This document shows, piece by piece, positions 20,666 to 33,535 of a DNA stretch of 64,000 nt. Position numbers and translations under genes: made by a program. Numbering within the stretch: position 1 is the stretch's first letter; each line of letters begins with the position of its first letter. Under the pieces are notes generated by a model. The model was not told the DNA's origin, ran no database searches, and was given only the letters and a program-made list of their open reading frames with translations. The stretch covers positions 1,798,001-1,862,000 of the forward strand of contig JAACJO010000004.1 of the NCBI GenBank assembly GCA_013368445.1, given 5' to 3'. The stretch is from Leucocoprinus leucothites (lineage: Eukaryota > Basidiomycota > Agaricomycetes > Agaricales > Agaricaceae).

Positions 20666-21939
20666 GATGTCTTGGCCTGAGCATTACATCGTGTCTTCGT
20701 ACTGTCCTCGGATCGAGAGGATCTCATATATTTGTTTCATTCCTGTGCTCGCTGTGCACGTTGAGGGACCATCTAAGATTGACCTGCCAGTAAGATGCAG
20801 TTTATTTTTTCCCAGACTCCGTGCCCATGTTTGCTTTATGAGACTGTTTGTATCGTCAATAATTTGGTTGTATAGGGAAGACTTTAGGGGGGTCAATCGA
20901 ATATTGGTGAGATACCAATTGAACGACCGTGATACCTTTATTTTACTACCTCTCTGAATCATACTTGAAGAGATTTGGATGCCGCTCAAGGTATAGAGAC
21001 TTACACTTAAGGAAGGTCAAAGAAGAGCCATGCTTTGCGTTCTTTCTTCCATGAAGCCACGCCAAAATAAACTGACATGCGCAAGCCTATATTTGGGCAG
21101 ATGCTGCGCTTGGTTCTTCAGTCTCGCTTCGAAAATGACAGGCAGATATGGTCTATATATATCATATATTTGATGTCCAACCGTAAAACAGCGCGCGATT
21201 AAACATCAATGCATCATGTACATATCTAAGGTTCGAAGCCTAGGAAATAGAGAGATGGTAAATGTGTGTTGAAATTGATGAACTTGAAAATACAGAAATT
21301 CTGCCGATTGTATTTGGTTTCTGGTTGGTTGGGTGGATATAATATAATGCCTAAGGCAGTCCGTAAAGGCACATTTTTCGTCGTGCATCAACCGCTCTTG
21401 GATCGTCACAATAATATGTAGCTTTGAAACTTGACTGGTTACCAGCGACCCTAGCAAGCGGATAAAGATATAATGAGATTCCTGGGCGGGTGAGAGATAC
21501 GGAGCCAAGGGACGAGGCGTGAAGCTTGAAGAAAGAAGCGTAAACGAGATCCATAGCCACAGGGCAGGATAGGGAACTAGTGAGGGAAAAAATAAGCGAT
21601 AACCGGGAAGTCGAAAATGGCCCCTGAGGTAACTTGATAAATGGTCAAATGGTAATGAGGTCTAGGAGACAGGAAGATGGGTATCGCTATCAAGGCCCAA
21701 GGGTAAACCGTTGGAAAGGAAAATTTGCATGTGCAGTAATCAGGACTCTAATATTCGTTCCCCATAATAAAGACAAGGACCGGCAAGAATATTCCCCGAT
21801 GTCTCATACCACACGAATTGAGTAATATACGGGTATAGTAGATTCTGGTTTATCGGATTAGGTGTATTGAGATCAGTGGCATAGCGAGAAGAGCCCCGAA
21901 GCATCAAATGCTGTTTTGGTTGGATTAGACGGAATAGCC
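20666..21939. other. Convergent intergenic region
   Basis: It lies between the hydratase stop and the stop of the VCX1-type gene. Only short frames without motifs are present; it probably contains both 3' UTRs. A GGTTCGAAGCC string at about 21229-21239 resembles a tRNA T-loop but has no cloverleaf around it. Confidence 0.45.
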
Positions 21940-24829
21940 TCACGACACATGACTGGTTGGCATACCTGGGTAAAACCAGAAGGTAACAGCAAGAATAAGG
22001 TAAAGCACTGAGAATGCTGTTGAGATAATTGATCAACAATCAACACTGATTTTGCTCACTCATTAAGAGGAATCCTTCCAACCAGTTGGATTTTCCATCC
22101 TGGACAACGTAGTTGACTACGAGAACTGGTAAAGCTCGGGTTTAGTCACTTGAATAATATTACACCAGAATTGACAGTTGTCCTACCTGAGAAGAAAAGA
22201 ACGATAGATTCATATGGATCAAAAAGGAGTGTCATTGGCTTGTCAAGAATCCAGCCGAGAGTAACAATAAGACTGAACCAGAGGCGATTAATGAGACAAT
22301 TTGCTGTAGGCGTAAGGGGTCAAAAACTCACGGAATAACAAAAAGGGCTATTTGCTAAAGGCGGGGAATCAGCGAGAGAATCAGTGATTAGGCAGGTGTC
22401 ACTTACAATGCTAGAACCTGCGGCAACACTCAAACTCAAGTTAAGCTTGTCTTTGACGGAGACAGTAACAGCGGTAACGTGTTCTATGGAAATTCTTGAG
22501 CCCTTCATCTCGTCATCTAATCGCTTAGACCACGCACCGGCTGCGTTGCCAACAATAGGTAGCAGGATAATACCGACGAACTCTTCACTGATTGTACCAC
22601 TTTGGGTCAGACCGTTGATGGAGGTAACGAGGAATTCAGCAGTCACTCCGACCAACTATTAAGACCAGTGATGTTAAAAAGGGAGAAAGAGATCAATAAT
22701 AAACTATATATTTACCGCGGTGACAACTAAAAGCAGACCAATCGCCACCAAAGCTGTCATTGCAGGCTTTTCCGCCTCAGACTCACTTGAAGTGGATTCT
22801 ATATCTTTTGTGGGCTTTGCTAAAACATGGGGGCTTCCGTGAAGACTTGCGTTTAGTCCAGGAGAGGCTGTTGTTCCGAAGGTATGCTCGCGGGACGTCG
22901 TGACTGCGCCAGTGTCATCGAGATGCGTGGGCTCGCTATGCATATGGCTGCTAGTAATCATCTGTGGGCTCTGCTCGCTAGACTTCGCCGCGGCCTTTCT
23001 TTCCTTCTCCTCTCTCCGTTTCTTGCGAAACGCGAATTCTGTGGACGGTGCAACATCAGGAGAGTCATCCTGAAACATTTGAGCATGGGAATAGAGCTGG
23101 AACAGCAAATATCCAACGTAGACTGCGAAAGGAGATCCATGACCATCAAATTTTCGGGAGACGACCCTTCAAAATATATCACTCACCGACTAGAAGGATG
23201 ATAGATGTCTAGCAGAACGGGATCCGGTTAAGCTTGGATCTCATCTCGCAAACCAGGATACACTTACCCCACGACTCACGGCCAAAATATCACGACCCTC
23301 TTGATCGTCAGAAATCTGCGCACCAGCTGCGAAGTGGAAAGCTGCCGGTAACAAAATAGCAATAACGCTGAGTGTCAAGAGAGACGAATTCAATTGGACT
23401 GCACCTATTGTTTTGACAGAAACCTTTCAGCGTCCGAATACAGAAATGTACAGTGGTGGAGCTCACCCGCGCCGAAACCTTGCTCTTGATATTTGAGCCC
23501 ACCGGCAAAGAAGCACATCCCAAGAACGAGAACTAATCGAGCAGACAGTCGCGATGTCAGTGTAGTTGCCGGAGAAAAGTTTCCAGGTGCATACGTAAGT
23601 TACTGAGGACAGATCCTACCACTGGAAAAAAGTCGGTTAGTAATTGGAATTTGGACATCAGCTCTATTGCCATGCAGAAGCCTTTCGAGAACCTTTCTGA
23701 CTACGACCCGTGGGATCATAGCGTGGCAAACGTGGAGATTGTAGCACGACTTACAGGAGGACTGCACGATGCGTAGTTCACACTTGATAAGGGCTATAAT
23801 CTAGAAAGAAGGTAATTAACGGCACGCAAGTGCATTCTAATGAAGAAATGGTACGAACGGCTACGATGAGTTCCACTCTGAAGGTGAAGCGGTAACATGA
23901 GATCACTGTTGAGATCGTGTATGATGCGACTTACGCGTTTCCCTAGGCAATGATAGCCGAATCAGTGTCGTCAGCATCAGGTTATAGCGATAACTCTCAC
24001 TAATGTTGCATTCATCAGGCCAGCAAGTGTTTGTCCCACGCGTAAAGACAGTTCTTCGGTCGCCCAGCCTAGTAACTAAACAATCAAACACCAGATCTCA
24101 GCTTGCCGTTTGTGACATGAATCGCATCCTATACGAACCTTCGCCAAAGGAATGATTGCAAGAAATGAGACTGAAAATTAAGGTACGACGTGAGCGGCGA
24201 GCCCTAAGACTCTGCTTAATTGCGTTTGTGATCGAGAGGTACTCACATACGAAAATAAGGGTGTCTCTATTTGCCATGGTTTCAGGGAGAGCAAAATGGA
24301 GTGCCCACTAGGAGTTTGTTTCATGTTAGAACCCCGATGGGTCGGGAAATTTCATGTATGAAGTTCACTCACCGAAACCGGGATGAATACGAGCATCACA
24401 TTCAGGTCTAGGGGATGAGTGATCAATTACAACCTTATGAAGAGCGTCGAGGTAAAACAAACAGGAGCAGCGGACAATCGCCCACAGACTCTCTCTCAGA
24501 GTAGGATCTTCAATTTGTCGTTCAGGTTTCAACATCGACGAAAAAGAGAGGGTCATTCGACGAAGTGTCATAACACGCCCCTTCTTGGCTTCATCATCAA
24601 CACCTTCCCGTGCACCACTCTCTAGACGTGTCATAGGCGGAGCGATTGAAAGAGTAGCCTTCCTCCTGTTTGTAAGAGTAGCACTATTGGGGTGAGTGCC
24701 TGGAATCTTCTCAGCGATAGGTTCACCATCCCCCAGAGCTGTTGTTGGGTTTTGGTCTGTCATGTTCGTTTCTTGGGTTGAGTTTTCCATGTCGGTTTTA
24801 CCATCCCAAAAGTGGCGTGGGGAAAACAT
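21940..24829 (-). CDS. VCX1: Vacuolar Ca2+/H+ exchanger, CAX family
   Basis: Many-exon gene of roughly 550 residues. The two CAX signature repeats are present: GNAVELIVA (c-1) and GNAAEHVTAVTVSVKDKLNL (c-2), which form the cation path. Other family segments are YLNVMLVFIPVSWALHFALP, LAIIPLAKLLGWATEELSLR, VLSNLLLVLGMCFFAGG, TAEFLVTSINGLTQSG, and a last exon ending YLILAVTFWFYPG. The enzyme exchanges vacuolar protons for cytosolic Ca2+. The N-terminal ~100 residues and the loop before c-2 are long, charged and variable. One exon, 23935-23942, is only 8 bases and encodes the Gly-Asn-Ala core of c-1. The intron inside c-2 is stop-free and 54 bases. The start is the most upstream ATG (MFSPRHFW); MENSTQE shortly after is an alternative. 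Confidence 0.87.
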
Positions 24830-25747
24830 GCACTCAATTAACTGGCAAGAGCGTAGGTCCTAGGAACGTGAAAGGCAGGCTCGAGGTAAAAGGGAAGTCT
24901 GGGAAATCACTTGGCGGGCGCGCAACAGAGAGAGGGCGGGAAGAATGGGAGGAGCCCTTGATGCAATTTGATGTATGACCACGTTTATAGATTTGATTGA
25001 CAGGCAGAGCTGGACGCCCGAGATGGGGTTGGGGCAGCTCCTGTGACTTCTAGGGTAAAGGAAGAAAGGGATTTGGACAAAAAGTTAGGTAGCGGTTCTT
25101 ATGGGGAGGAATCATGAATTAAATAAAAAGCACTAAACAGCCGAGCCATCACTATTGCACGTGCCATCGAATTTTGCCTCGCACTGACCTCATGCACGCT
25201 AATGGAGTAATGCACACAGCATGAAGACACTGTCACACAGCCTCGTCAGTCCACGCCCCGATCACGTCCTATTGAAGTTAAAGCGCTGATATGGTTCTCC
25301 GCAGCCACATTTGACCTCCACAGAGCTGGAAACTAGTGTCATTGTGGGTAATAGTATACAAATGAAAGGTAGATGACTTATAGATGGGAGAATAAATCTA
25401 CCAAAAAAAATGTCGAAAATAGCAGTTCAAAATGAAACGGTCAAGCAACAACAGCCCAAAAGATAGATCAATAATCCCGCCAAATGAGCGGGAAAGAAGG
25501 TGAGCGGTGAGTAACGGTGATCGTGAGTAGACAAAAGCGGTGCTCGCCAACATGGCGTAGTATGGCTGCTATTGCAGCTCGCAGCATCTGTCAGATAACC
25601 AAGTAGATGATCATCCGATTTTTATTCAGTTTTCGGTGTAATTGCGCCGAGATGCCCAAACACGCCAATTGTGTATCCAGGGCACCTCGACTGACTTGTT
25701 GAGATATAAATTATGCATGCGCAGCAGAAAAGAGGAGGTGAGTAAGT
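24830..25747. other. Intergenic region (VCX1 promoter, F-box/LRR 3' end)
   Basis: No gene is recognised in this 0.9 kb region, which contains the likely promoter of the minus-strand exchanger and the 3' UTR of the minus-strand F-box/LRR gene. Confidence 0.45.
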
Positions 25748-28124
25748 TCAGCCCTGGTAGGCGAACGACACAGCACCGTATAATCCATCTTCACGTCCAA
25801 GCAGGCCATGGCCATGAAGAACCTATGTGAAGGGTTAGTCATGGACATGTTGTACGGAAGCTGCGAAGCCCCTGACGTACCTCCATTTTACGAGCGTGCC
25901 ACCCGGTCCCGCTGCTTACATTGCCGTTCGCGTCGGAGAGGCACCCCATCTCAACACGGAAGGGATGGGAGGGGGGCAAATCACGCTTGAGAACGCTTCC
26001 GTGACCTGATCCAGGCTCTGCAACCCATGTACAAGCAGTGTCCACATACCAGCCACGGCCCCCCTTGCTCCTGATGATGCGCCACGCACCTGCACCAGCT
26101 CCGAGGGCTCCGAGCATACTCGTCGAGAGCTCTACAACCCGCAAACGTGTAGGAGGAGGCAATTGTGCATTAGGAGTGCTAATGCTGAAAGAGAAGGGCG
26201 GTGTGGAAAGCGGACGGATGAGATGAGTATGCAAGTTGATGACAGCATTTCGAGGAGTTGAAGTAGCCCGCAAACCAAAATCGAGTTCGGGGGAAGTGTT
26301 AATTAATGTAAGAACCTCCACGTTAGGCGACTTATCAATCATAAACTTTTGAATGACCTTAAGCCCCAATGCAGGTAAATGCGATAGTCCGAGAGAGCGA
26401 AGGCTCGGCTGGGATTTGAAGTGCTCGAGGACCTCGTTGTCAACAGGCGCGCCGGAAATGTCCAAATATTGGAGTTTCCCACTGACGAAGCTAGGCGCAG
26501 AAGTGACGATTTGAAGGAGATGCTCTTGGGTCAGGGGGGATAAGTAGGTCATGTCAGCGTAGAGGTTGAGCTCCTTCAATTCCGAAGCCACGGGCGAGCC
26601 AACCAAGAAGTCTCTAATACTCTCGCTTGATAACTTAACGCATCTGGCGAGTGCAAGGGACTTTAACCGGACGGTACCGGAAGCCCCTAGAGATTCGAGA
26701 ATATCTGGAGTAATTCGAGTACCAGAAAGATCGAGGTGAGTCAAGGAAGGAAAGGCGAGGATGAAGGGACCCAGGAAGCGCGGCAAAATGGACTTGACAC
26801 CCCTCATTCCGAGACGCTGAAGCCCAGGAAAAGTGAGGGGCTCGTCCACAAACCGAATGCGACGAGAACGACGACCGTCCATCTCATCATCACTGTGCGA
26901 CTCTTGCTCTGGGGCAATGAGATGAGTGGTAACAAACTCATTGAAGGCGTTAACAAAAACAGCACTGACACAGCCTGTCAGATCAACAGCCTCGAGGTCC
27001 TTGCATTCCCTCCTACGCTCGCGTTCCTCTTCTTCAGCATCGGAGAGGTCGAAGAATGAGCGCCCTCGGGAGGGACGTCCTCGACCTCCCGAAAGACCAC
27101 CACGAAGGAACAACTCGTTCAAAACCGGAAGGGTCAATGCACCATCCATGTATTCAGTTGCCCCAAATGCAGTCAAATTCGGCATTTCCTAAGAAAGTAA
27201 TGAGTGAAACGGATTAAGGCACTGATCACATCCAGTTTCATGAACGTACCTTCAAGATGGCCTCGACTCGATCACCAGTCACAAACCGACTGTTCACACC
27301 CTCTTCCACCGAGCGCCGCATGCCAATGGTACGGAAGTGATTGAAATCGAGATGCTGGACATGACGACCAGGGCGGGGATCCTTGGGAGTAGGCACTGCT
27401 AGATGTTGGTAACGTTTAAATCAACAGAGAAAACTGATACACACCATGAACGCCTGGGGTCTGGCTGTCCAAAACGTCCTGAATAGCATCATTGATGGAG
27501 CGCAAAATCTTCCATCGCGCAGGGGACTTGCTTTTTGGTCGAATTCGCCTTGGACTCGGATCACGCGAAGGAACGGGTGACAACAGATCTGGGTTTATAG
27601 CGTTGTCGGGAAGCTCAAGAGTATCCAAAAGGCTGGCTTCCAGCTTGAGTAATGCGTCTCTGTCAGAAGCCAAAGTGGTTGCATTGGCTGCAGCCTTGGC
27701 AGCTGCCTGGATAGTCTTTCCCATTACGGAGTCTACGGTTTCCTCTTCATAATTCCAAGCAATCTCCTCAACGAGGGAAAGCCATGTGCGAGGGAGCCGG
27801 ACTTCAACCCTGAATATACGAGTCAACGCCTTTCGAGGCCAGATGTCAAAATATGGCCTACCTTCTCCAAAGCCAGGGTTTTGCAGCTTCATACCAAGCA
27901 TGATTAACAAGGCAAAGACTGGCGAGCGCACGACGTACAACCGGCTCGGGCCAGTAGGCCTGAGGTGCAGAAGAGGGATAGGCAGTAGGAGCTCCATTGG
28001 CTGTCACTATGACAGGGTCAAGAGAGGTCTCGACTGGAGGGAGACCATTAGCATAGATCTGGGCACAGATAGCATCTAATAGTTCTGAGGGATAGTTGCA
28101 TTCAGAGAAAGCAATGATAGACAT
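25748..28124 (-). CDS. F-box-like / leucine-rich repeat protein
   Basis: About 700 residues in several exons. The N-terminus MSIIAFSECNYPSELLDAIC, then RRALASLCLVNHAWYEAAKP and WLWRR, resembles an F-box (LPxEll...l...C..W...a.p.L). The middle has a Ser/Pro/Arg-rich segment (VPSRDPSPRRIRPKSKSP). The C-terminal half has leucine-rich repeats (LTHLDLSGTRITPDILESL, LKSLALARCVKLSSESIRDF, LQYLDISGAPVDNEVLEHF). Such proteins usually bring substrates to an SCF ubiquitin ligase. A last intron (GAG/gtacgtc to cacatag) is needed; it replaces a spurious read-through and yields the C-terminus LGREDGLYGAVSFAYQG, which reads like a conserved end. The start is the first ATG of the first exon. Target unknown. 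Confidence 0.78.
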
Positions 28125-31100
28125 TCAAGGACAATAATTGAAATAGGCTGGGAGGAAGTGGGCTGGGTAAGGTCGGATGGTCCGGTAGGAAGGGAGTGAG
28201 ATCACGGCGACCTGGCTTTTATAAAGACGGCCATTTGTCATGTGTCACGCTGAAATGTAATTGCGGAGAAATAAGCGAAACAAGGGGTTTTTCCTTTTTT
28301 AGCGCTTTCGTTCCGGATCTGATAACTCCTTCGCGAAGCTGTCACTCAAGGTTTTCTCATCATGTCTCCTTCTAATATTGTGCTGGCCGTCCTCATAATA
28401 TTTGTCTTGCCCCTGTGTGCTTGAATTCTGGCACAATCGACTTCTCAGTCCGCCTTTCCACTCTGCCCTATGCATCAGCCACATGACCCATCTTTAGCAA
28501 ATATCGTCAGGGTACTGCTCGAGTCCCTCACTCATCCCTACTAGCTCGACCAAATGTAGGCATGCAAAAAAGCGCTCCGTCAACGTACTCGCAGACCAAA
28601 GGGACTATATAATGCCAAGAAACGTTCACTGAGGCTGGATTGATGCAGGATTGCGCGATTCTTCCTCGTTTCGATATAGTTTGAAAGATATACCGGAGGC
28701 GATGATCCGGCCTTGGCTGAGCTCGAGGCCCGAGATCGAACACTTTTCGCGTATACTTACGTTGGATCATGGTCCAAGAGCTCCCGATGACCTGAGCTTT
28801 CTGAAGACTCTGGTGCTTGACCAACACCGTACCTTGAATACAACTGGAGCGACTGCCATTGATCATCCCGTGGTTCAGCAAGCCGTATTATCCCCACCGA
28901 AAGTAGAAAACTCCCAAGGACACTTATTGAAAACGAGTCATTTTCGTTAGCATGCCAATTCCTTGTGTTGCTCGTCCCTGCGAATTGATCTTCTCACCCC
29001 AAGACTTACATTAATGTCGATGATCAACATCGTGTTGCATTAGCGAGTATGGGATGCCGCCGTCAGCATTCAAATGGGTGGTTGAATAGCCTTGTTTGCC
29101 TGGCGAGTTCTGTAATCACGGATCTTGAAAAAAACCCGTCCATCAAAATGTCAAACCTGCACCCCAGTGGCCCAAACTCGGCCCTTTGGACAGCTGAAGG
29201 CCTCCCAAATGCCAAGTTGGCAAAAAAGCTCGTTGTCGGTAGCCTGTTCTGCGTCGTGCTCTCGCTCGCCATCGGTATGCAATAGCAACCCAGTCGATCA
29301 CAATAATGTTTTCGGGCAACAAACCCGCGTCCGATTCAGTCACGGACGCAAGCGGAATGTATTAACTTAGTCCAAAAGTTTACTCTGTTCGTGTCATCTG
29401 ACCTTCCGTCTTCCCAAGACGCTCAAGGTAATAGCAAATGATCAGCCACCGCTTAGGACCTTAGGTACCCCAAAGATTGACCGCGACGTGCCATCATCTA
29501 ACCTTTACAAGGTGTTTGTCACAAGTACCAGAACGACCCCAGGCTGCTTCTTTCCCAGCAACATGATGTAGACACTCAACTTCTCGAACATCCAGATCTT
29601 TATTTGTCTCCCTCATCATGCCGAAATATGGTCATGCTCCCACCTACAAGGAAACCGTGCGTTGGAAATATCATTCAAATTCCCGAAACGCCTTCTCTCT
29701 CGCACTCACCTGACCCCACCCTTCTTTAATTTCTTCTCTCAGCCTGGACTAGACTTGCCACGATCACTTCGCCATCCAGTGTGATTCTGGTCTCAGATGA
29801 CGCTTCTACCTCCGACTCACTGGCCAAGCTTCTCCCACTATTATTAATCTCCGCGACTGAGGCGTCAAGACTTACTTAGTGGCACTAACGGTGGCGGGAA
29901 AAACCACACCAGTTCACTACATTCTCACTCAAAATTCTAATAATTTTACCTTGATCTGAACTGGCACTGAATACTTACGTTCCTGCGCCTCGACTGCATT
30001 TTGAATATTAATATTCTACGATTCTCGCCGTGTTGGTACCTCCGACGCCTGATGTCCTCGCGGTCGGCTGATTAGCACGCACGACACCCAATTGCCATGG
30101 TACAATGGAGGATGTCGCAATTATAGGTCAGGTCACTTTAGCCGACGTTTTACTTCAATCATACCCCTGGATCCGCCCCGGCTACTCGGCGGGGAATGTG
30201 GGGGATGCAGAAGCGTGGGGGCTGGGTAGCAATGAACGCCTCCGCGCCATAGTAGGGCCGGCTGGATCATCTAGACATTGGCTCTCAGCGTGTTATGCTT
30301 CGTGACTCGCACCCACATTCTCAAAAATCCCGTGTCTTGTCATTAGACATTCGCCCATTGGTTTCTAAGAATGTACGAAATCCTAATTGACGTGCAATGG
30401 CATTTATATTCTCTTCTCAGAAAATAGAACACCCTATACTCACTGTGCATAGTTAGACCAATAAGCTATGTTACGGGCCGTTGTGCGGTAGATATAGAGA
30501 TCACCGCAGAATTTTTAGCGAGAAGACCGATAATATATATCACCCATCGTTATTTTAGAGTCCAATGACAATACCAGCTTCCCACTAAAGCCCACATGCA
30601 ACGAGCATTGCCGTCCTTCCCAGTAGCAAAGGATCCGGAGTCTCGTGGCGCTGACGGTGATAGCATCGGGAAAAGGGAACGTGGGCTACCATCCCGGCCC
30701 TGGGTTGCATTCTCTAGTTACGTCGCGTAACCTTGACCTTGACCTCTGACTTCAAACTGCGACTTAACCGTAGTCTGTCAAGGCAAAGCGGCCAAGAGTG
30801 GATCAGAAGTAAATCGGACTTTCTAATTTCCAGAGACGGCGACCTTCTCCTAAGAATGTACTGTAACCTAAATACCCAGTCTAATCAGATATATACGTAT
30901 GTCGGCGAGGCGCATGGTCAGTTACGACTTCCTCAACTGTTTTTCGATCTCCTCGGGGCCGAAACCTGCCGTTGCCTAGAGAATATTCACGCCCCAGTCC
31001 TCATTTGGGTGGACAATCAATCAGACTCCGGAAACATTTCATCGAAGCGATGCTATGAATATGTTTGTCATTCAATAGACTGTTTTTGTATGATCATGAT

Positions 31101-32720
31101 CCGAGAAACACATCGACCGACCGCGGAGCATATATATAGCTGGGATCTGAGCTCACGGTTCGGCCTCTCGGAGCGGCGGAGCAAGTATTGGTGAAGACCG
31201 TTTCGTCGGTCTGTTTGCTAACAGTGTTCAATGACCGTCAGTGTTCACCTTGTATGAAGACATGTGGCGCACTTCGAGGAAGGCAGAAACTTGCTGATCG
31301 AATAGATCACCACGGTGGCTTGATTTTGACATTCTCGTGGTCAAAATCAAAATCAAAAGGGGTTCCCAAGATCTGATTCGAGGTGACGCTTTTTGTGACG
31401 TGCAGGATAGCGTGTAAATGACGCATTGGGTACACTCTTTCCCAGCTGGGTGTACATGCCCCATATCTCCGCACACGAACTTCAAATCTCGCTCCCCAGC
31501 AAACTGTCGGTGTCTGTTGCAGCAGGACTGCGACGATATAGTTTGGACCTCATATCACTCCCCTCCAATTTGCTGGGCCATGACGCTTGATTGAAGAAGT
31601 ATACCTATCCATATATGCTCAGTGTCACCTAATTCGTGGTCTGTGGTTCTGGTATGGATAGAATTAATGAGTATGCGGCGTCTCCCACTGCGCGAGTCCA
31701 ACGATGTACCGTTCAGGACCCTGCATTCGAACTTGAGAATAACGGACCCAGGTTTGACTGCCTCAAGAATATTCGTTTATTTCTCGCTTCCACCTCGAGG
31801 TGGCAGGTGATCAATGGCAGGAGCTGTCTATGATTTAATAAACGGCAATGCTCGGATTTGGACGCTAATAACGGTAAACTTGGAGTCGTTCATACATGTC
31901 ACAATTTAACATAAAAAGTAGCTGAACTTCAGCTTGGCGTCTCAAAGAGGAGCCAAATGCGAGGTCAGCGGTGCTAGGAGCCACGTCCCCAAAGTTTTGA
32001 AAGATAATCAAACCCAAAAACATGCTTTCGACTTGCCTGACAACAGCGGCGAGCACCACATCACATCACAGTCATACTCCGACTTCAGTGATGAGACATA
32101 TTGTACGTCATCTATTACATGAGGGGTATGCCTTGAAGTTGTCTTGTGTCTGGCACTGGTCAGGTGGTGATGCCATGGATTGAGCACGCCACAGACACCG
32201 AGCGACGAGGAACACTGCAAATCACATCAATCCACAGGAGATGATTCGTTCATCTTTTGTCAGTAGCTGAAATTGAGTATGGATATGGCCGATTCAACTC
32301 TGCGCACTGGGATGGCTTGTATGAGCCGCTTGAAGCGTGTTGATTTGAACACTGGTATTAGATAAGCTTGTCAGTCGGTATAGTGTGCACGTGGGTTCGC
32401 GCTTGGGCCTCAGGCGCGACGCAATTCGGTGCCAGTAAGGCGGGAATGGGATACTTGTGTTCGGGAGCCGAATTACAGTGACAACGCGTGTGATCGTGAT
32501 GATAATTATCGTTCGCTATCAGGCACATGACATTCATAATTACAAGGTCTTGGACAGAGGCTTTCCCGAGGCACAATTTAAAGGGGGACGTATTCATTCG
32601 TCGGGAGGGCGGGACTTCTGGGGTACATTAGCAGGCTGGGTGATAGCGAAAACCAAGCGATAGTTAGACATGTTGATTGACAGTGACGCGTGAAACAAGT
32701 GAGCGAAGACATGGGTTCGG
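28125..32720. other. Gene-poor stretch of 4.6 kb
   Basis: No recognisable gene. The longest frames (28528-28881 minus, 30733-31194 plus, 31228-31485 minus) lack family motifs and have no supporting splice pattern. A short frame at 29149-29285 (MSNLHPSGPNSALW... with one hydrophobic stretch ending CVVLSLAIG) could be the first exon of a small membrane protein, since GTATGC follows, but no second exon is evident. I see no intact transposase, reverse transcriptase, terminal repeat or tRNA. Confidence 0.4.
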
Positions 32721-33383
32721 TTACGACCGCACGTAGAAGTCATACTGATTGAGCATCCAAATAAGCGAACACGCTGGTTGGGTGGAAGTGGAGGGGATCA
32801 TCCATGTCAGTAAAGACGTCTGATGCCAACGCAGCCAGCACATACTTGATACAAATACTGGGCTAAGAACGCCTGGGTTGATTCTTGCCGTCCTGAAGAT
32901 GAGTAACTCTGTCGAGAAGTGTCCGAACGCGATGAGGTATGTAAATAAAGCCATGTCATAAATTCTAAAATTCATGAAAGTATTAGCAGCGCGTCAAGAC
33001 CCATGAAAGCCGGAGCGTACGCTTTTTCGTGGATGTGGAAAGCGGCATAAAATCGTACGACAGCCGAGGTCAGGGTCCAGACGGCGAAGGTACGAGCTTG
33101 GAGGGCAGTAACTGGACAGGAGTGAACACAGAAAGAGGGGAAAGCACCCGAAGATGAAACGACGTGTACCTGAAGCAGATGGGACATTGTTATAGATTCT
33201 ACGGGTGAGTTTCAGCGTCATAAAATTCTGAATGGTGTTGAAAACGGCAGCCGAGGCTACGATAAGCTGCCATTTGCCCAGAAGGGAAGGTGGAAGAACT
33301 GGCATAGGAGCAATCAGTTTGCGAGCGTGCTCTGGAGCTAGAGAAGACTCACAGATAATGAATTTATCGAGCAACTCGGACAT
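32721..33383 (-). CDS. ERG28: Ergosterol biosynthesis scaffold protein Erg28
   Basis: Five exons, 140 residues. Matches to the Erg28 family: GKWQLIVASAAVFNTIQNF, LTRRIYNNVPS, ALQARTFAVWTLTSAVVRFY, AFGHFSTELLIFRT and a final exon with SLIWMLNQYDFYV. Erg28 is a small ER membrane protein that tethers the C-4 demethylation enzymes (Erg25, Erg26, Erg27, Erg6) of sterol synthesis. Four hydrophobic segments agree with this. Introns are 54, 58, 56 and 72 bases; intron 1 is stop-free and a multiple of three, so MSELLDKFII joins FLPPSLLGKW when it is removed. The length is typical of the family (about 140-150). It shares a 152-base divergent promoter with the large disordered protein on the other strand. 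Confidence 0.9.
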
Positions 33384-33535
33384 TATGAAGGCAGAAGAGG
33401 AAGAAAGGAGGAAGCTGGCAAGGTACAGGTTCCCATGTGGCCTTACGTAAATTGAGGGAAGGATGTCAAAAAAGGACTACGGTAGAATGATAGGCAAGTT
33501 CACTTTGGACGAGGCGTTCTCATGCTGCCTTCAAC

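Noticed and set aside
21225..21245. GGTTCGAAGCC string resembling a tRNA T-loop
   Set aside because: Only three of five T-stem pairs form, and there is no D-arm, anticodon arm or acceptor stem.
28651..28950. Possible gene at 28.6-28.9 kb (plus and minus frames)
   Set aside because: Neither strand shows motifs, signal peptide or intron pattern.
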